64,000 nt of DNA. It comes from Flavobacterium sp. (lineage in GTDB: Bacteria; Bacteroidota; Bacteroidia; Flavobacteriales; Flavobacteriaceae). The number at the start of each line of letters is the position of its first letter. Within the stretch, counting starts at the first letter, position 1. The notes under the pieces were generated by a model. It was not told the origin of the DNA. It saw only the letters and a list, made by a program, of their open reading frames with translations, and searched no databases. The stretch covers positions 457,358 through 521,357 of the forward strand of contig JADKHM010000002.1 in assembly GCA_016721735.1 (NCBI GenBank). The letters run 5' to 3'. Both the position numbers and the translations under genes were made by a program. Positions 16,068 through 24,987 of the stretch are shown here, piece after piece.

Positions 16068-16283
16068 TTAATATCTATAAGTAATTCTTGCTTTTGACAA
16101 ATCGTAAGGACTCATTTCCAATTTCACTTTATCACCAGGTAATAACTTGATATAATGCATTCGCATTTTTCCGGAAATGTGGGCAATTACAATATGTCCA
16201 TTTTCTAATTCTACACGGAACATCGCATTTGACAATGCTTCAATGATGGATCCGTCTTGTTCTATTGCTGATTGTTTCGCCAT
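16068..16283 (-). CDS. infA: Translation initiation factor IF-1
   Basis: At 71 aa, IF-1 is a single OB-fold (S1-like) domain that binds the A site during initiation. It shows the family motifs EALSNAMFRVELENGH, HISGKMRMHYIKLLPGD and KVKLEMSPYDL. It follows secY by 5 bases. The map and adk genes often found between secY and infA in other phyla are absent. Confidence 0.99.
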   Translation of the reverse strand: MAKQSAIEQDGSIIEALSNAMFRVELENGHIVIAHISGKMRMHYIKLLPGDKVKLEMSPYDLSKARITYRY

Positions 16284-16288
16284 AAAAA

Positions 16289-17632
16289 TTAAGCTACTGC
16301 TTTTCTATTTTTACCACTTTTCATCAAACCGTCGTAATGCTTGTTTAATAAGTAGGAATTAATTTGTTGAATCGTATCGATTGCAACACCAACCATAATT
16401 ATTAAAGAAGTTCCTCCAAAGAACATTGCCCATGATTGTTGTACACCTAGACTTACAATGATGGCTGGGAACACAGCGATTAATGCAAGAAATAATGAAC
16501 CAGGGAATGTAATTAATGACATAATATGATCTAAGTAATCAGAAGTTTCAGCACCAGGACGAACTCCAGGAATGAACCCACCACTACGTTTTAAATCATC
16601 TGCCATCTTATTGGTTGGAACTGTAATCGCAGTATAAAAGAAAGTAAACACAACAATTAATGAAGCGAATACAAAATTATACCAGAATCCAAACATATTA
16701 CTAAAAGCACCAGCAATTGACTGGGACGTTTCACTTTGAGATAAACCAGCTAATGCTGCTGGGATAAACATGATTGCTTGAGCAAAGATAATTGGCATTA
16801 CTCCAGATGCATTAAGCTTAAGCGGAATCCACTGTCTGTTACCACCCATCATATCTTGTTCGAAATCACCCGTTGTTGTTCTACGTGCATATTGAACAGG
16901 AATCTTTCTAACTGCCATTACCAGCAATACACAAGCAATAATCACTAACAACCAAATGATAATCTCGATTACTAAAAGCATCGGACCTCCATTATTATTG
17001 GTAATCGTAGAACTAAACTCTTGAATAAATGCCTGAGGTAAACGTGCAAGAATACCAACCATGATCAATAATGAAATACCGTTTCCAATACCTTTATCCG
17101 TAATTTTCTCTCCCATCCACATGGCGAAAACTGTACCTGTAGTCAAGATTAATACTGAAGAGAATAAGAAACTAAAAGAATCAAAACCTAACATGAATGC
17201 ACTACTTGGTAATGTTTGATATAGGTTGTAAATATAACCAGGCCCTTGAACCAAAGTGATCAAAATAGTTAACCAACGTGTAATTTGATTTAACTTCTTT
17301 CTACCACTTTCGCCATCTTTTTGTAGTTTTTGTAGATAAGGAATTGCAATTCCCATCAACTGTACCACAATTGAGGCAGAGATATAAGGCATAATACCTA
17401 GAGCAAATACAGAAGCTTTAGAAAAAGCACCACCTGTAAACATATCTAGAATTGAACCAATACCATTTTTAGTTTGACCTGCTAAGCTGTTTAACTGAGT
17501 AGCATCAATACCTGGAAGAGTAACATGTGCACCAAAACGATACACCAATAGTAAACCTAAAGTGATTAGGATTCTATTTTTAAGTTCCTCGATTTTCCAA
17601 ACATTGGCTAATGATTCAAAAAAATTCTTCAT
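16289..17632 (-). CDS. secY: Preprotein translocase subunit SecY
   Basis: At 447 aa with ten predicted membrane spans this is the channel of the Sec translocon, through which all the exported proteins in this window must pass. Recognisable parts are RILITLGLLLVYRFGAHV, the plug region after TPG-like LPGIDATQ, the cytoplasmic loop VPVQYARR-like PVQYARRTTTGD and the C-terminal QQINSYLLNKHYDGLM. It is encoded in the spc segment between rplO (13 bases) and infA. Confidence 0.98.
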   Translation of the reverse strand: MKNFFESLANVWKIEELKNRILITLGLLLVYRFGAHVTLPGIDATQLNSLAGQTKNGIGSILDMFTGGAFSKASVFALGIMPYISASIVVQLMGIAIPYLQKLQKDGESGRKKLNQITRWLTILITLVQGPGYIYNLYQTLPSSAFMLGFDSFSFLFSSVLILTTGTVFAMWMGEKITDKGIGNGISLLIMVGILARLPQAFIQEFSSTITNNNGGPMLLVIEIIIWLLVIIACVLLVMAVRKIPVQYARRTTTGDFEQDMMGGNRQWIPLKLNASGVMPIIFAQAIMFIPAALAGLSQSETSQSIAGAFSNMFGFWYNFVFASLIVVFTFFYTAITVPTNKMADDLKRSGGFIPGVRPGAETSDYLDHIMSLITFPGSLFLALIAVFPAIIVSLGVQQSWAMFFGGTSLIIMVGVAIDTIQQINSYLLNKHYDGLMKSGKNRKAVA

Positions 17633-17645
17633 ATCCGTAGAAAAA

Positions 17646-18098
17646 TTAAAGTGTTACTGCTTCTCCACCAGCAGCTTCAATAGCCGCTTTTGCAGTTGCA
17701 GTAAATTTGTGAGCAGATACTTTTAATTTTGCTTTCAATTCACCTCTACCTAAAATCTTAACGATTTCATTTTTAGTAGCCAAACGGTTCATAACATATA
17801 CAGACATATCTACTGTATCAGTTACAATTCCATTATCTACTAACAATTGAAGTGTATCTAAATTCACCCCTTCGTATTCTTTACGATTGATGTTTGTAAA
17901 ACCAAACTTAGGAACACGTCTTTGAAGTGGCATTTGTCCACCCTCAAATCCAATCTTTTTAGAATATCCAGAACGAGACTTTGCTCCTTTGTGACCTCTT
18001 GCAGAAGTACCACCTTTTCCAGAACCTTCTCCACGTCCTAAACGTTTGTTTTGATTGTGTGTCGAACCTTCAGCAGGTTGTAAGTTACTTAAATTCAT
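17646..18098 (-). CDS. rplO: 50S ribosomal protein L15
   Basis: At 150 aa, the glycine- and lysine-rich N-terminal extension (KRLGRGEGSGKGGTSARGHK) and the motif GQMPLQRRVPKFGF identify L15, a late-assembly protein of the large subunit. It starts 11 bases after rpmD. Confidence 0.98.
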   Translation of the reverse strand: MNLSNLQPAEGSTHNQNKRLGRGEGSGKGGTSARGHKGAKSRSGYSKKIGFEGGQMPLQRRVPKFGFTNINRKEYEGVNLDTLQLLVDNGIVTDTVDMSVYVMNRLATKNEIVKILGRGELKAKLKVSAHKFTATAKAAIEAAGGEAVTL

Positions 18099-18109
18099 AA
18101 CTGTATTTG

Positions 18110-18292
18110 TTATTTAACTTCCTCTACGGAAACTAAGTGTTTAACTTTATTTATCATTCCAAGGATTGCAGGATTTGAATCGTGCTCTACAACTTGGCCC
18201 ATTTTACGAAGACCTAAAGCTTCCAATCCTCTCTTTTGAGTTAGAGGACAGTTGATTTTACTTCGAACTTGTTTTACTAATAATTTAGCCAT
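18110..18292 (-). CDS. rpmD: 50S ribosomal protein L30
   Basis: At 60 aa, this short bacterial-type L30 is recognised by LLVKQVRSKINCPLTQKRGLEALGL read as two adjacent blocks and by GMINKVKHLV near the end. It lies between rpsE and rplO, the standard spc order, with 12- and 11-base gaps. Confidence 0.97.
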   Translation of the reverse strand: MAKLLVKQVRSKINCPLTQKRGLEALGLRKMGQVVEHDSNPAILGMINKVKHLVSVEEVK

Positions 18293-18304
18293 AATTTCCT
18301 TGAA

Positions 18305-18829
18305 TTAACCTTTAAAAACTTTCTCTAACGAAACACCTCTTTGTTTTGCAACAGTGTGAGCGCTTCTCATTTGCAATAAAGCATCAAAAGTTGCTTTTAC
18401 CACATTGTGAGGGTTAGAAGATCCTTGAGATTTTGACAATACATCGTGAATTCCAACTGATTCAAGAACTGAACGAACAGCTCCACCAGCGATAACTCCA
18501 GTACCATGAGAGGCAGGAATTAAGAATACACGTGCTCCACCAAATTTTCCTTTTTGTTCGTGTGGTACTGATTGACCATTCAAAGGAATTTTTACTAAAT
18601 TTTTCTTAGCATCTTCCACCGCTTTAGCGATTGCTTCAGAAACGTCTTTAGATTTTCCTAATCCGTGACCAACAACACCATTCTCGTCTCCTACTACTAC
18701 AATTGCAGAAAACCCGAAAGCTCTACCACCTTTTGTAACTTTAGTAACACGATTTACACTTACCAAACGATCTTTTAATTCAAGACCACTTGGTTTTACT
18801 AGCTCTATATTCTTGTATTTACTAGACAT
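18305..18829 (-). CDS. rpsE: 30S ribosomal protein S5
   Basis: At 174 aa, S5 has the N-terminal double-stranded RNA-binding-like domain (LVSVNRVTKVTKGGRAFGFS) and the C-terminal domain (VIAGGAVRSVLESVGI). It lines the mRNA entry channel and influences decoding accuracy. It follows rplR by 6 bases. Confidence 0.99.
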   Translation of the reverse strand: MSSKYKNIELVKPSGLELKDRLVSVNRVTKVTKGGRAFGFSAIVVVGDENGVVGHGLGKSKDVSEAIAKAVEDAKKNLVKIPLNGQSVPHEQKGKFGGARVFLIPASHGTGVIAGGAVRSVLESVGIHDVLSKSQGSSNPHNVVKATFDALLQMRSAHTVAKQRGVSLEKVFKG

Positions 18830-18835
18830 ACTATA

Positions 18836-19186
18836 TTAGAATTTAAGTCCGGCTGCTCTCGCACCTTCCGCTAATGATTGAATACGACCGTGATACAAAT
18901 AACCTCCTCTATCGAAAGTTACATTTTCTATCCCAGCTTTTAACGCTTTTTCTGCTATCAATTTTCCAACTGCAGTAGCAACTTCAACGTTTGTACCTTT
19001 ACTTACTCCTTTTTCTCTTGAAGATGCAGCTAATAAAGTCACTCCATTCACATCATCAATGAGTTGTGCGTAGATCTCTTTATTACTTCTGAACACAGAA
19101 AGTCTTGGTTTTGCAGCAGTCCCGCTAACAATCTTTCTAATTCTGAATCTAATTCTCTGTCTTCTATCAGATTTTGTTAATGACAT
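18836..19186 (-). CDS. rplR: 50S ribosomal protein L18
   Basis: At 116 aa, this 5S rRNA-binding protein shows RIRKIVSGTAAKPRLSVFRS, NKEIYAQLIDD and the C-terminal FDRGGYLYHGRIQSLAEGAR. It is placed between rplF (13 bases) and rpsE (6 bases). Confidence 0.99.
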   Translation of the reverse strand: MSLTKSDRRQRIRFRIRKIVSGTAAKPRLSVFRSNKEIYAQLIDDVNGVTLLAASSREKGVSKGTNVEVATAVGKLIAEKALKAGIENVTFDRGGYLYHGRIQSLAEGARAAGLKF

Positions 19187-19199
19187 AATCTTATCTTTT

Positions 19200-19742
19200 T
19201 TAAGCGGATTTACCAGCTTTTCTTCTTAATACTTCACCTACGAACTTAACTCCTTTTCCTTTGTATGGCTCTGGCTTACGGAAACCTCTAATTTTCGCAG
19301 CAATCTGACCCAACAATTGTTTGTCATAAGAAGTTAATTTTACGATTGGATTCTTTCCTTTTTCAGAAATGGTTTCCAATTTTACTTCTGGAGCCAATTC
19401 TAAAACAATATTGTGAGAAAATCCAAGAGCAAGATCTAATTTTTGTCCTTGATTAGAAGCTCTATATCCAACTCCAACCAATTCTAATTCTTTAGTAAAA
19501 CCTTCAGAAACACCAACAATCATATTGTTGATTAAGGATCTGTACAATCCGTGTTTTGCTCTTTGATCTTTATGATCAGAAGGACGCTCTAAAGTGATAA
19601 CGCCTTCTTCAATTTTTACAGTGATATCGCTATACTCCTGTGTTAACTGACCTAATTTTCCTTTTACGCTAATAATGTTGTCATTTACTTCAACAGTTAC
19701 ACCAGCAGGAATCGAAATTGGATTTTTACCTATTCTTGACAT
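19200..19742 (-). CDS. rplF: 50S ribosomal protein L6
   Basis: At 180 aa with two repeated L6 folds, it begins MSRIGKNPISIPAGV and carries the C-terminal signature PEPYKGKGVKFVGEVLRRK near the sarcin-ricin loop and factor-binding site. It follows rpsH by 13 bases. Confidence 0.99.
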   Translation of the reverse strand: MSRIGKNPISIPAGVTVEVNDNIISVKGKLGQLTQEYSDITVKIEEGVITLERPSDHKDQRAKHGLYRSLINNMIVGVSEGFTKELELVGVGYRASNQGQKLDLALGFSHNIVLELAPEVKLETISEKGKNPIVKLTSYDKQLLGQIAAKIRGFRKPEPYKGKGVKFVGEVLRRKAGKSA

Positions 19743-19755
19743 GTCTAACTATTTT

Positions 19756-20154
19756 TTAGTATACGTAACAAATTACTTCGCCACCAACATTAAGTTGTTT
19801 GGCTTGTTTTCCAGTCATCAAACCTTTTGATGTAGAAACAATCGCAATACCTAAACCGTTAAGGATTCTTGGTAAGTTAGAAGCACCTGCATACTTACGT
19901 AAACCTGGCTTACTAATTCTTTGGATATCTTTAATTACAGGCTCTTTAGTATCTTTATCATACTTCAAAGCGATTTTGATTGAACCCTGAACAGCGTTGT
20001 CCTCAAATTTGTAACTCAAGATATAACCTTGATCAAATAAGATCTTAGTGATTTCTTTTTTTAGATTAGAAGCAGGAATCTCAACAACCTTGTGGTTTGC
20101 AGCCACGGCGTTTCGTACTCTTGTCAAATAATCCGCAATAGGATCTGTATACAT
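19756..20154 (-). CDS. rpsH: 30S ribosomal protein S8
   Basis: At 132 aa, this primary 16S rRNA binder begins MYTDPIADYLTRVRNA and has the conserved C-terminal STSKGLMTGKQAKQLNVGGE. In Escherichia coli S8 is the translational repressor of the spc operon. Here a 78-base gap separates it from rpsN, wider than most in the cluster, but I do not see a clear S8-type hairpin in it. Confidence 0.99.
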   Translation of the reverse strand: MYTDPIADYLTRVRNAVAANHKVVEIPASNLKKEITKILFDQGYILSYKFEDNAVQGSIKIALKYDKDTKEPVIKDIQRISKPGLRKYAGASNLPRILNGLGIAIVSTSKGLMTGKQAKQLNVGGEVICYVY

Positions 20155-20232
20155 ATTTATTAAATTGCGGTAACGGTTTTCAATAAAACTATTTTACTGA
20201 ACCTGAAACCATTTATACTCTTGTTTTTTGGA

Positions 20233-20502
20233 TTACCAGCTGGCTTTTTTCACCCCTGGAATCAATCCGTTGTTCGCCATTTCACGGAAAGTAACACGTG
20301 AAATACCAAATTGACGCATATAACCTCTTGGTCTTCCGGTCAATTTGCAACGATTGTGCATACGAACTGGTGAAGCATTTTTTGGTAATTTTTGTAAGCC
20401 TTCATAGTCTTTAGCTTCGATTAAAGCTTTTCTCTTTTCAGCATACTTCGCTACCGTTTTTTCTCTTTTCACCTCACGGGCTTTCATTGATTCTTTAGCC
20501 AT
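20233..20502 (-). CDS. rpsN: 30S ribosomal protein S14 (long, zinc-independent form)
   Basis: At 89 aa this is the long S14 without the CxxC-CxxC zinc knuckle, with the conserved HNRCKLTGRPRGYMRQFGIS and SRVTFREMANNGLIPGVKK. It lies 3 bases after rplE in normal spc order. Confidence 0.98.
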   Translation of the reverse strand: MAKESMKAREVKREKTVAKYAEKRKALIEAKDYEGLQKLPKNASPVRMHNRCKLTGRPRGYMRQFGISRVTFREMANNGLIPGVKKASW

Positions 20503-20505
20503 ATC

Positions 20506-21060
20506 TTAATTCTTTTTAAAAGGTAAACCTAATTCAGCCAATAAGGATTTTGCTTCCTTGTCTGTTTTTGCATTCGTCACAAATGAAATATCCATTCCTG
20601 AAATTTTATTCACTTTGTCGATATCAATTTCTGGGAAAATGATTTGCTCCAACACACCTAAGTTGTAATTTCCTCTTCCATCAAAACCAGTAGCTTTGAT
20701 TCCGTTGAAGTCACGAACACGTGGCAACGCAGAAGTTACTAATCTATCTAAGAATTCATACATTCTATCGCCACGCAAAGTTACTTTGGCACCAATTGGC
20801 ATTCCTTTTCTCAATTTAAAAGACGCAACGTCCTTTTTAGAGATTGTAGAAACCGCTTTTTGTCCAGTAATCTTTGTTAATTCCTCAACTGCATAGTCGA
20901 TTAATTTTTTGTCAGATACTGCTGCACCAACTCCTTTACTCAAAACGATTTTTTCCAATTTTGGAACTTGCATTACGTTTTTGTAACCGAATTCTTCTTT
21001 AAGAGCAGAGACTACTCTGTTCTTATACTCATCTTTTAGTCTAGGTATATAAGCCATCAC
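20506..21060 (-). CDS. rplE: 50S ribosomal protein L5
   Basis: At 184 aa, this 5S rRNA-binding protein contacts the P-site tRNA. Motifs are YKNVMQVPKLEKIVLSKGVG, LRKGMPIGAKVTLRG, RVRDFNGI and the C-terminal FVTNAKTDKEAKSLLAELG. Two ATG codons stand side by side at the start, and either could serve. It overlaps the end of rplX by one base. Confidence 0.98.
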   Translation of the reverse strand: MMAYIPRLKDEYKNRVVSALKEEFGYKNVMQVPKLEKIVLSKGVGAAVSDKKLIDYAVEELTKITGQKAVSTISKKDVASFKLRKGMPIGAKVTLRGDRMYEFLDRLVTSALPRVRDFNGIKATGFDGRGNYNLGVLEQIIFPEIDIDKVNKISGMDISFVTNAKTDKEAKSLLAELGLPFKKN

Positions 21061-21374
21061 TATAATACTTGATTAGATTTTTTTGAAAATCTCACTTTTT
21101 TATCTCCTTCTACTTTCATCCCAACTCTAGTCGCTTTTTTTGACTTTGGATCAATCAACGCAATGTTTGAAATATGAATAGGAGCTTCTTTCTTAACGAT
21201 TCCTCCTTGAGGGCTTTTTGCACTTGGCTTCGTGTGTTTTGAAACCATGTTTACACCTTCAACAATCGCTTTGTTCTTTTCACGATCTACTCTCAAAACT
21301 TTCCCTTCAGAACCTTTATGGTCTCCAGCGATTACTTTAACAGTATCTCCTGATTTTATTTTTAGCTTTATCAT
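21060..21374 (-). CDS. rplX: 50S ribosomal protein L24
   Basis: At 104 aa, the KOW motif is near the N-terminus (SGDTVKVIAGDHKGSEGKVL), followed by EGVNMVSKHTKPSAKSPQGG. It is an assembly initiator of the large subunit. It follows rplN by 11 bases and shares one base with rplE. Confidence 0.99.
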   Translation of the reverse strand: MIKLKIKSGDTVKVIAGDHKGSEGKVLRVDREKNKAIVEGVNMVSKHTKPSAKSPQGGIVKKEAPIHISNIALIDPKSKKATRVGMKVEGDKKVRFSKKSNQVL

Positions 21375-21385
21375 CTTACTACTAA

Positions 21386-21754
21386 TTAAAGCACCTCTGG
21401 CGCTAATGATACAATTTTCATGAATTGTTTTTCACGAAGTTCTCTCGCAACTGGACCAAAAACACGAGTTCCTCTCATTTCACCTGCCGCATTCAACAAC
21501 ACACATGCGTTGTCATCGAAACGGATATAAGATCCATCAGCTCTTCTCACTTCTTTTTTGGTACGTACAACAACTGCAGTTGAAACCGCTCCTTTTTTAA
21601 CGTTTCCGTTTGGAGTGGCATCTTTAATAGATACTACAATCTTGTCACCAACAGAGGCATACCTTCTTTTGGTACCTCCTAAAACACGGATAGTCAAAAC
21701 TTCTTTTGCTCCTGTGTTGTCTGCTACTTTTAATCTTGATTCCTGTTGTACCAT
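21386..21754 (-). CDS. rplN: 50S ribosomal protein L14
   Basis: At 122 aa, motifs ESRLKVADNTGAKEVLTIRV, GAVSTAVVVRTKKEVRRADG and CVLLNAAGEMRGTRVFGPVA identify L14, which forms inter-subunit bridges and the docking site for the RsfS silencing factor. It lies two bases after rpsQ. Confidence 0.99.
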   Translation of the reverse strand: MVQQESRLKVADNTGAKEVLTIRVLGGTKRRYASVGDKIVVSIKDATPNGNVKKGAVSTAVVVRTKKEVRRADGSYIRFDDNACVLLNAAGEMRGTRVFGPVARELREKQFMKIVSLAPEVL

Positions 21755-21756
21755 AA

Positions 21757-22017
21757 TTATTTAGCTCTTTCTAAGATTTCAACTAATCTCCAACATTTTG
21801 TTTTACTCAAAGGACGCGTTTCGCTAATCTTTACAGTATCGCCAATGTTACAGTCGTTTGTTTCGTCGTGTGCATGATATTTTTTAGTCTTCAACACGAA
21901 CTTACCGTATAATGGGTGTTTTACTCTTGTTACTTGTGCCACAACAATAGACTTGTCCATTTTGTTTGACGTAACAACACCAATTCTTTCTTTTCTTAAA
22001 TTTCTTTTTTCCATCAT
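21757..22017 (-). CDS. rpsQ: 30S ribosomal protein S17
   Basis: At 86 aa this is an OB-fold primary 16S rRNA binder with RIGVVTSNKMDKSIVVAQVT, YGKFVLKTKKYHAHDETN and ISETRPLSKTKCWRLVEI. Two ATG codons are adjacent at the start. It follows rpmC by 9 bases. Confidence 0.98.
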   Translation of the reverse strand: MMEKRNLRKERIGVVTSNKMDKSIVVAQVTRVKHPLYGKFVLKTKKYHAHDETNDCNIGDTVKISETRPLSKTKCWRLVEILERAK

Positions 22018-22026
22018 TAAGCAGAA

Positions 22027-22218
22027 TTATTGTAGCTCTCTTTTAGTTAACTCAGTGGCTAATCTTGCAACTGTTCTTCTTACACTTCTAATTTGAAGTG
22101 GATTCTCAATTGGAGAAATAGCGTGAGCCATTTTTAAATCGGCATATGTTTTCTTAGTTTGACTAAGTTTCTCTTGCAACTCCGCTGCAGAAAGATTTTT
22201 TATTTCTGATTGTTTCAT
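22027..22218 (-). CDS. rpmC: 50S ribosomal protein L29
   Basis: At 63 aa, this two-helix protein sits at the exit tunnel rim, where the trigger factor and SRP dock. Motifs: KQSEIKNLSAAELQEKLSQT and NPLQIRSVRRTVARLATEL. It lies between rplP (12 bases) and rpsQ. Confidence 0.98.
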   Translation of the reverse strand: MKQSEIKNLSAAELQEKLSQTKKTYADLKMAHAISPIENPLQIRSVRRTVARLATELTKRELQ

Positions 22219-22230
22219 AATAAATATAAA

Positions 22231-22656
22231 TTATGCTTCGAAATCTCTAGCTACGACGAATTTAGTTTTCACTGGAAGCTTTTGAGCTGCAAGACGTAAC
22301 GCCTCTTTTGCAACTGACAAAGGTACTCCTCCAACTTCGAACATGATTCTTCCTGGTTTTACTACGGCAGCCCAATATTCTACGGCTCCTTTACCTTTAC
22401 CCATACGTACCTCTAGAGGTTTCTTGGTGATTGGTTTGTCTGGGAAAATCTTGATCCATAATTGTCCCTCTCTTTTCATATAACGAGTAGCTGCAATACG
22501 CGCTGCTTCAATTTGACGAGAAGTTAGGAACATTCCATCTTCATGAACCGATTTAATTCCAAACATTCCATTAGAAAGTTCATGACCTCTTCCGGCATTT
22601 CCCTTCATTTTACCTTTCTGTACCTTACGGTATTTTGTTCTTTTAGGCTGTAACAT
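22231..22656 (-). CDS. rplP: 50S ribosomal protein L16
   Basis: At 141 aa, begins MLQPKRTKYRKVQKGKMKGN and has the conserved KPLEVRMGKGKGAVEYWAAV and ALRLAAQKLPVKTKFV. It helps place the A-site tRNA. It follows rpsC by 19 bases. Confidence 0.99.
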   Translation of the reverse strand: MLQPKRTKYRKVQKGKMKGNAGRGHELSNGMFGIKSVHEDGMFLTSRQIEAARIAATRYMKREGQLWIKIFPDKPITKKPLEVRMGKGKGAVEYWAAVVKPGRIMFEVGGVPLSVAKEALRLAAQKLPVKTKFVVARDFEA

Positions 22657-22675
22657 TTTTCTTTAGTTTAAAAAT

Positions 22676-23440
22676 TTACTTTCTTTTACGGTCTCCTGCA
22701 GGTTTTCTGTCTTTGTTGAAAGGTTTACGATCTCCTCTTGGAGCATCACCACCTTTACCACCACCAGCACCAGCTTGTTTTTTGTCCATGCCTACAAGTG
22801 GAGAAAGATCTCTCTTTCCGTAAACTTCACCTTTCATGATCCACACTTTGATACCCATTCTACCATAAGTAGTATGCGCTTCAGCCAAAGCGTAATCGAT
22901 GTCGGCTCTGAAAGTTGATAGAGGAATTCTACCTTCTTTGAAACCTTCTGAACGCGCCATCTCAGCTCCATTCAAACGACCAGAGATTAAAACTTTGATA
23001 CCTTCAGCGTTCATACGCATAGAGGCAGCAATAGCCATTTTAATTGCTCTTCTGTAAGAAATTCTGCTTTCGATCTGACGGGCAATGCTTGTTGCAACTA
23101 AATAAGCATCTAATTCAGGTCTCTTAATTTCAAAGATGTTGATTTGAACCTCTTTGTCAGTAATTTTTTTCAATTCCTCTTTCAACTTGTCTACCTCTTG
23201 GCCACCTTTCCCGATAATGATACCAGGTCTTGCAGTAGTGATAGTAACGGTTACAAGTTTCAAAGTTCTCTCAATGATTACTTTCGATACACTAGCTTTT
23301 GATAAACGAGCATGAATATACTTTCTGATTTTATAGTCTTCAGCGATTTTATCACCGTAGTCATTTCCACCATACCAGTTAGAGTCCCATCCTCTGATGA
23401 TACCAAGTCTATTTCCAATTGGATTTGTCTTTTGTCCCAT
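22676..23440 (-). CDS. rpsC: 30S ribosomal protein S3 with basic C-terminal extension
   Basis: At 254 aa this begins MGQKTNPIGNRLGIIRGWDS. It has a KH domain with ARPGIIIGKGGQEVDKLKEE and the C-terminal S3 domain with SGRLNGAEMARSEGFKEGR. About 35 residues of Gly/Lys/Arg/Asp-rich tail (DAPRGDRKPFNKDRKPAGDR) extend beyond the usual end. It lines the mRNA entry pore and contributes helicase activity. Confidence 0.98.
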   Translation of the reverse strand: MGQKTNPIGNRLGIIRGWDSNWYGGNDYGDKIAEDYKIRKYIHARLSKASVSKVIIERTLKLVTVTITTARPGIIIGKGGQEVDKLKEELKKITDKEVQINIFEIKRPELDAYLVATSIARQIESRISYRRAIKMAIAASMRMNAEGIKVLISGRLNGAEMARSEGFKEGRIPLSTFRADIDYALAEAHTTYGRMGIKVWIMKGEVYGKRDLSPLVGMDKKQAGAGGGKGGDAPRGDRKPFNKDRKPAGDRKRK

Positions 23441-23445
23441 CTTTA

Positions 23446-23856
23446 TTAATTGCTTTGTGTGTTATTGTTATCTCCTAATACGATTGTAACGTGATTAGAA
23501 CGTTTTCTAATTCTGTGTGCGCGACCTTGTGGAGCTGGACGAAGTCTTTTCAACATCATTCCACCATCTACTCTGATCTCTTTTACAAATAAGCCTGCTT
23601 CTGAAACATTTCCGTCAGCATTTTTCTGCTCCCAATTGTTGATGGCAGACAATACTAATTTCTCTAATTTTCTTGAAGCTTCTTTAGAGCTGAATCTTAA
23701 AATATTCAAAGCTCTTTCCACTTTCTGACCTCTTACCAAGTCCGCTACTAAGCGCATTTTTCTAGGTGAAGTAGGGCAGTTATTCAATTTCGCGAAAGCA
23801 ATAGACTTATTAGCCTCTTTTCTCGCATCTGCTGTTTCTCTTTTACGAACTCCCAT
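23446..23856 (-). CDS. rplV: 50S ribosomal protein L22
   Basis: At 136 aa, this is a globular domain plus the beta-hairpin that lines the exit tunnel (VDGGMMLKRLRPAPQGRAHR, IRKRSNHVTIVLGD). A 12-residue basic N-terminal extension precedes the usual start region. It lies 6 bases after rpsS and 5 before rpsC. Confidence 0.98.
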   Translation of the reverse strand: MGVRKRETADARKEANKSIAFAKLNNCPTSPRKMRLVADLVRGQKVERALNILRFSSKEASRKLEKLVLSAINNWEQKNADGNVSEAGLFVKEIRVDGGMMLKRLRPAPQGRAHRIRKRSNHVTIVLGDNNNTQSN

Positions 23857-23862
23857 TGCTTC

Positions 23863-24141
23863 TTATTTTTTACCTTTATTTTTTGCTCCAGCGTGACCTC
23901 TAAAAGATCTTGTTGGTGAAAACTCTCCTAATTTGTGACCTACCATGTTTTCTGTTACGTAAACTGGTACGAACTGACGTCCGTTATGAACTGCGATTGT
24001 TTGTCCAACAAAGTCAGGTGTTATCATAGAAGCTCTAGACCAAGTCTTTACTACTCCTTTGTTTCCTTTTTCGATGTTTTCTTGAACTTTCTTGTCTAAC
24101 TTATAGTGAACGAAAGGTCCTTTTTTTAATGAACGTGCCAT
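23863..24141 (-). CDS. rpsS: 30S ribosomal protein S19
   Basis: At 92 aa, MARSLKKGPFVHYKLDKKVQ, WSRASMITPDFVGQTIAVHN and GHKLGEFSPTRSFRGHAG are diagnostic. It is a head protein forming a complex with S13. It starts 6 bases after rplB. Confidence 0.99.
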   Translation of the reverse strand: MARSLKKGPFVHYKLDKKVQENIEKGNKGVVKTWSRASMITPDFVGQTIAVHNGRQFVPVYVTENMVGHKLGEFSPTRSFRGHAGAKNKGKK

Positions 24142-24147
24142 ATCTTA

Positions 24148-24972
24148 TTATTTCTTTCTACGTTCTACGATATACTTGTTACTCGGGTTCTGTTTAGAAC
24201 GGGTTCTGTAACCTTTAGCAGGTATACCCTTTCTAGAACGTGGATGACCTCCAGAAGAACGTCCTTCACCACCACCCATTGGGTGATCGACAGGGTTCAT
24301 TGCTACCGGTCTTGTTCTTGGTCTTCTTCCTAACCATCTTGTTCTACCTGCTTTACCAGATACAATCAATTGGTGGTCAGAGTTAGATACCGCTCCAATA
24401 GTAGCCGAACAAGTCAACAAGATCAATCTTGTTTCTCCAGAAGGCATTTTGATCGTAGCGTATTTTCCATCACGCGCCATTAATTGTGCAAATGTTCCAG
24501 CAGAACGAGCGATAACCGCTCCTTGACCTGGACGTAATTCGATACAAGAAATTACCGTTCCCAATGGAATTTTACTCAATGGTAAAGTGTTACCAATTTC
24601 AGGTTGCGCATCAGCACCAGAAACTAATTTCTGACCAACTTGCAATCCGTTTTGAGCAATAACATAAGTTTTCTCACCATCAGCATAAGCTAATAAAGCG
24701 ATGAATGCAGTTCTGTTTGGATCGTACTCGATTGATTTTACTGAAGCTGGAATTCCATCTTTAGTTCTTTTGAAATCGATAATACGATATCTCTGCTTGT
24801 GACCACCACCCGTATAACGCATGGTCATCTTTCCTTGACTATTTCTACCGCCTGAGTTTTTTATCGGTGCGATCAATGAACGCTCCGGCTTATCAGTTGT
24901 AATAGCGTCAAAACTATTTACAACTCTAAATCGCTGGCCCGGGGTAATAGGTTTTAATTTTCTAACTGACAT
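24148..24972 (-). CDS. rplB: 50S ribosomal protein L2
   Basis: At 274 aa, this is essential for peptidyl transferase assembly. It shows RNSQGKMTMRYTGGGHKQRY, VISCIELRPGQGAVIARSAG and the C-terminal catalytic-site loop with MNPVDHPMGGGEGRSSGGHP, which includes the conserved histidine. It lies between rplW (15 bases) and rpsS. Confidence 0.99.
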   Translation of the reverse strand: MSVRKLKPITPGQRFRVVNSFDAITTDKPERSLIAPIKNSGGRNSQGKMTMRYTGGGHKQRYRIIDFKRTKDGIPASVKSIEYDPNRTAFIALLAYADGEKTYVIAQNGLQVGQKLVSGADAQPEIGNTLPLSKIPLGTVISCIELRPGQGAVIARSAGTFAQLMARDGKYATIKMPSGETRLILLTCSATIGAVSNSDHQLIVSGKAGRTRWLGRRPRTRPVAMNPVDHPMGGGEGRSSGGHPRSRKGIPAKGYRTRSKQNPSNKYIVERRKK

Positions 24973-24987
24973 AATGCTGCCTTCTTG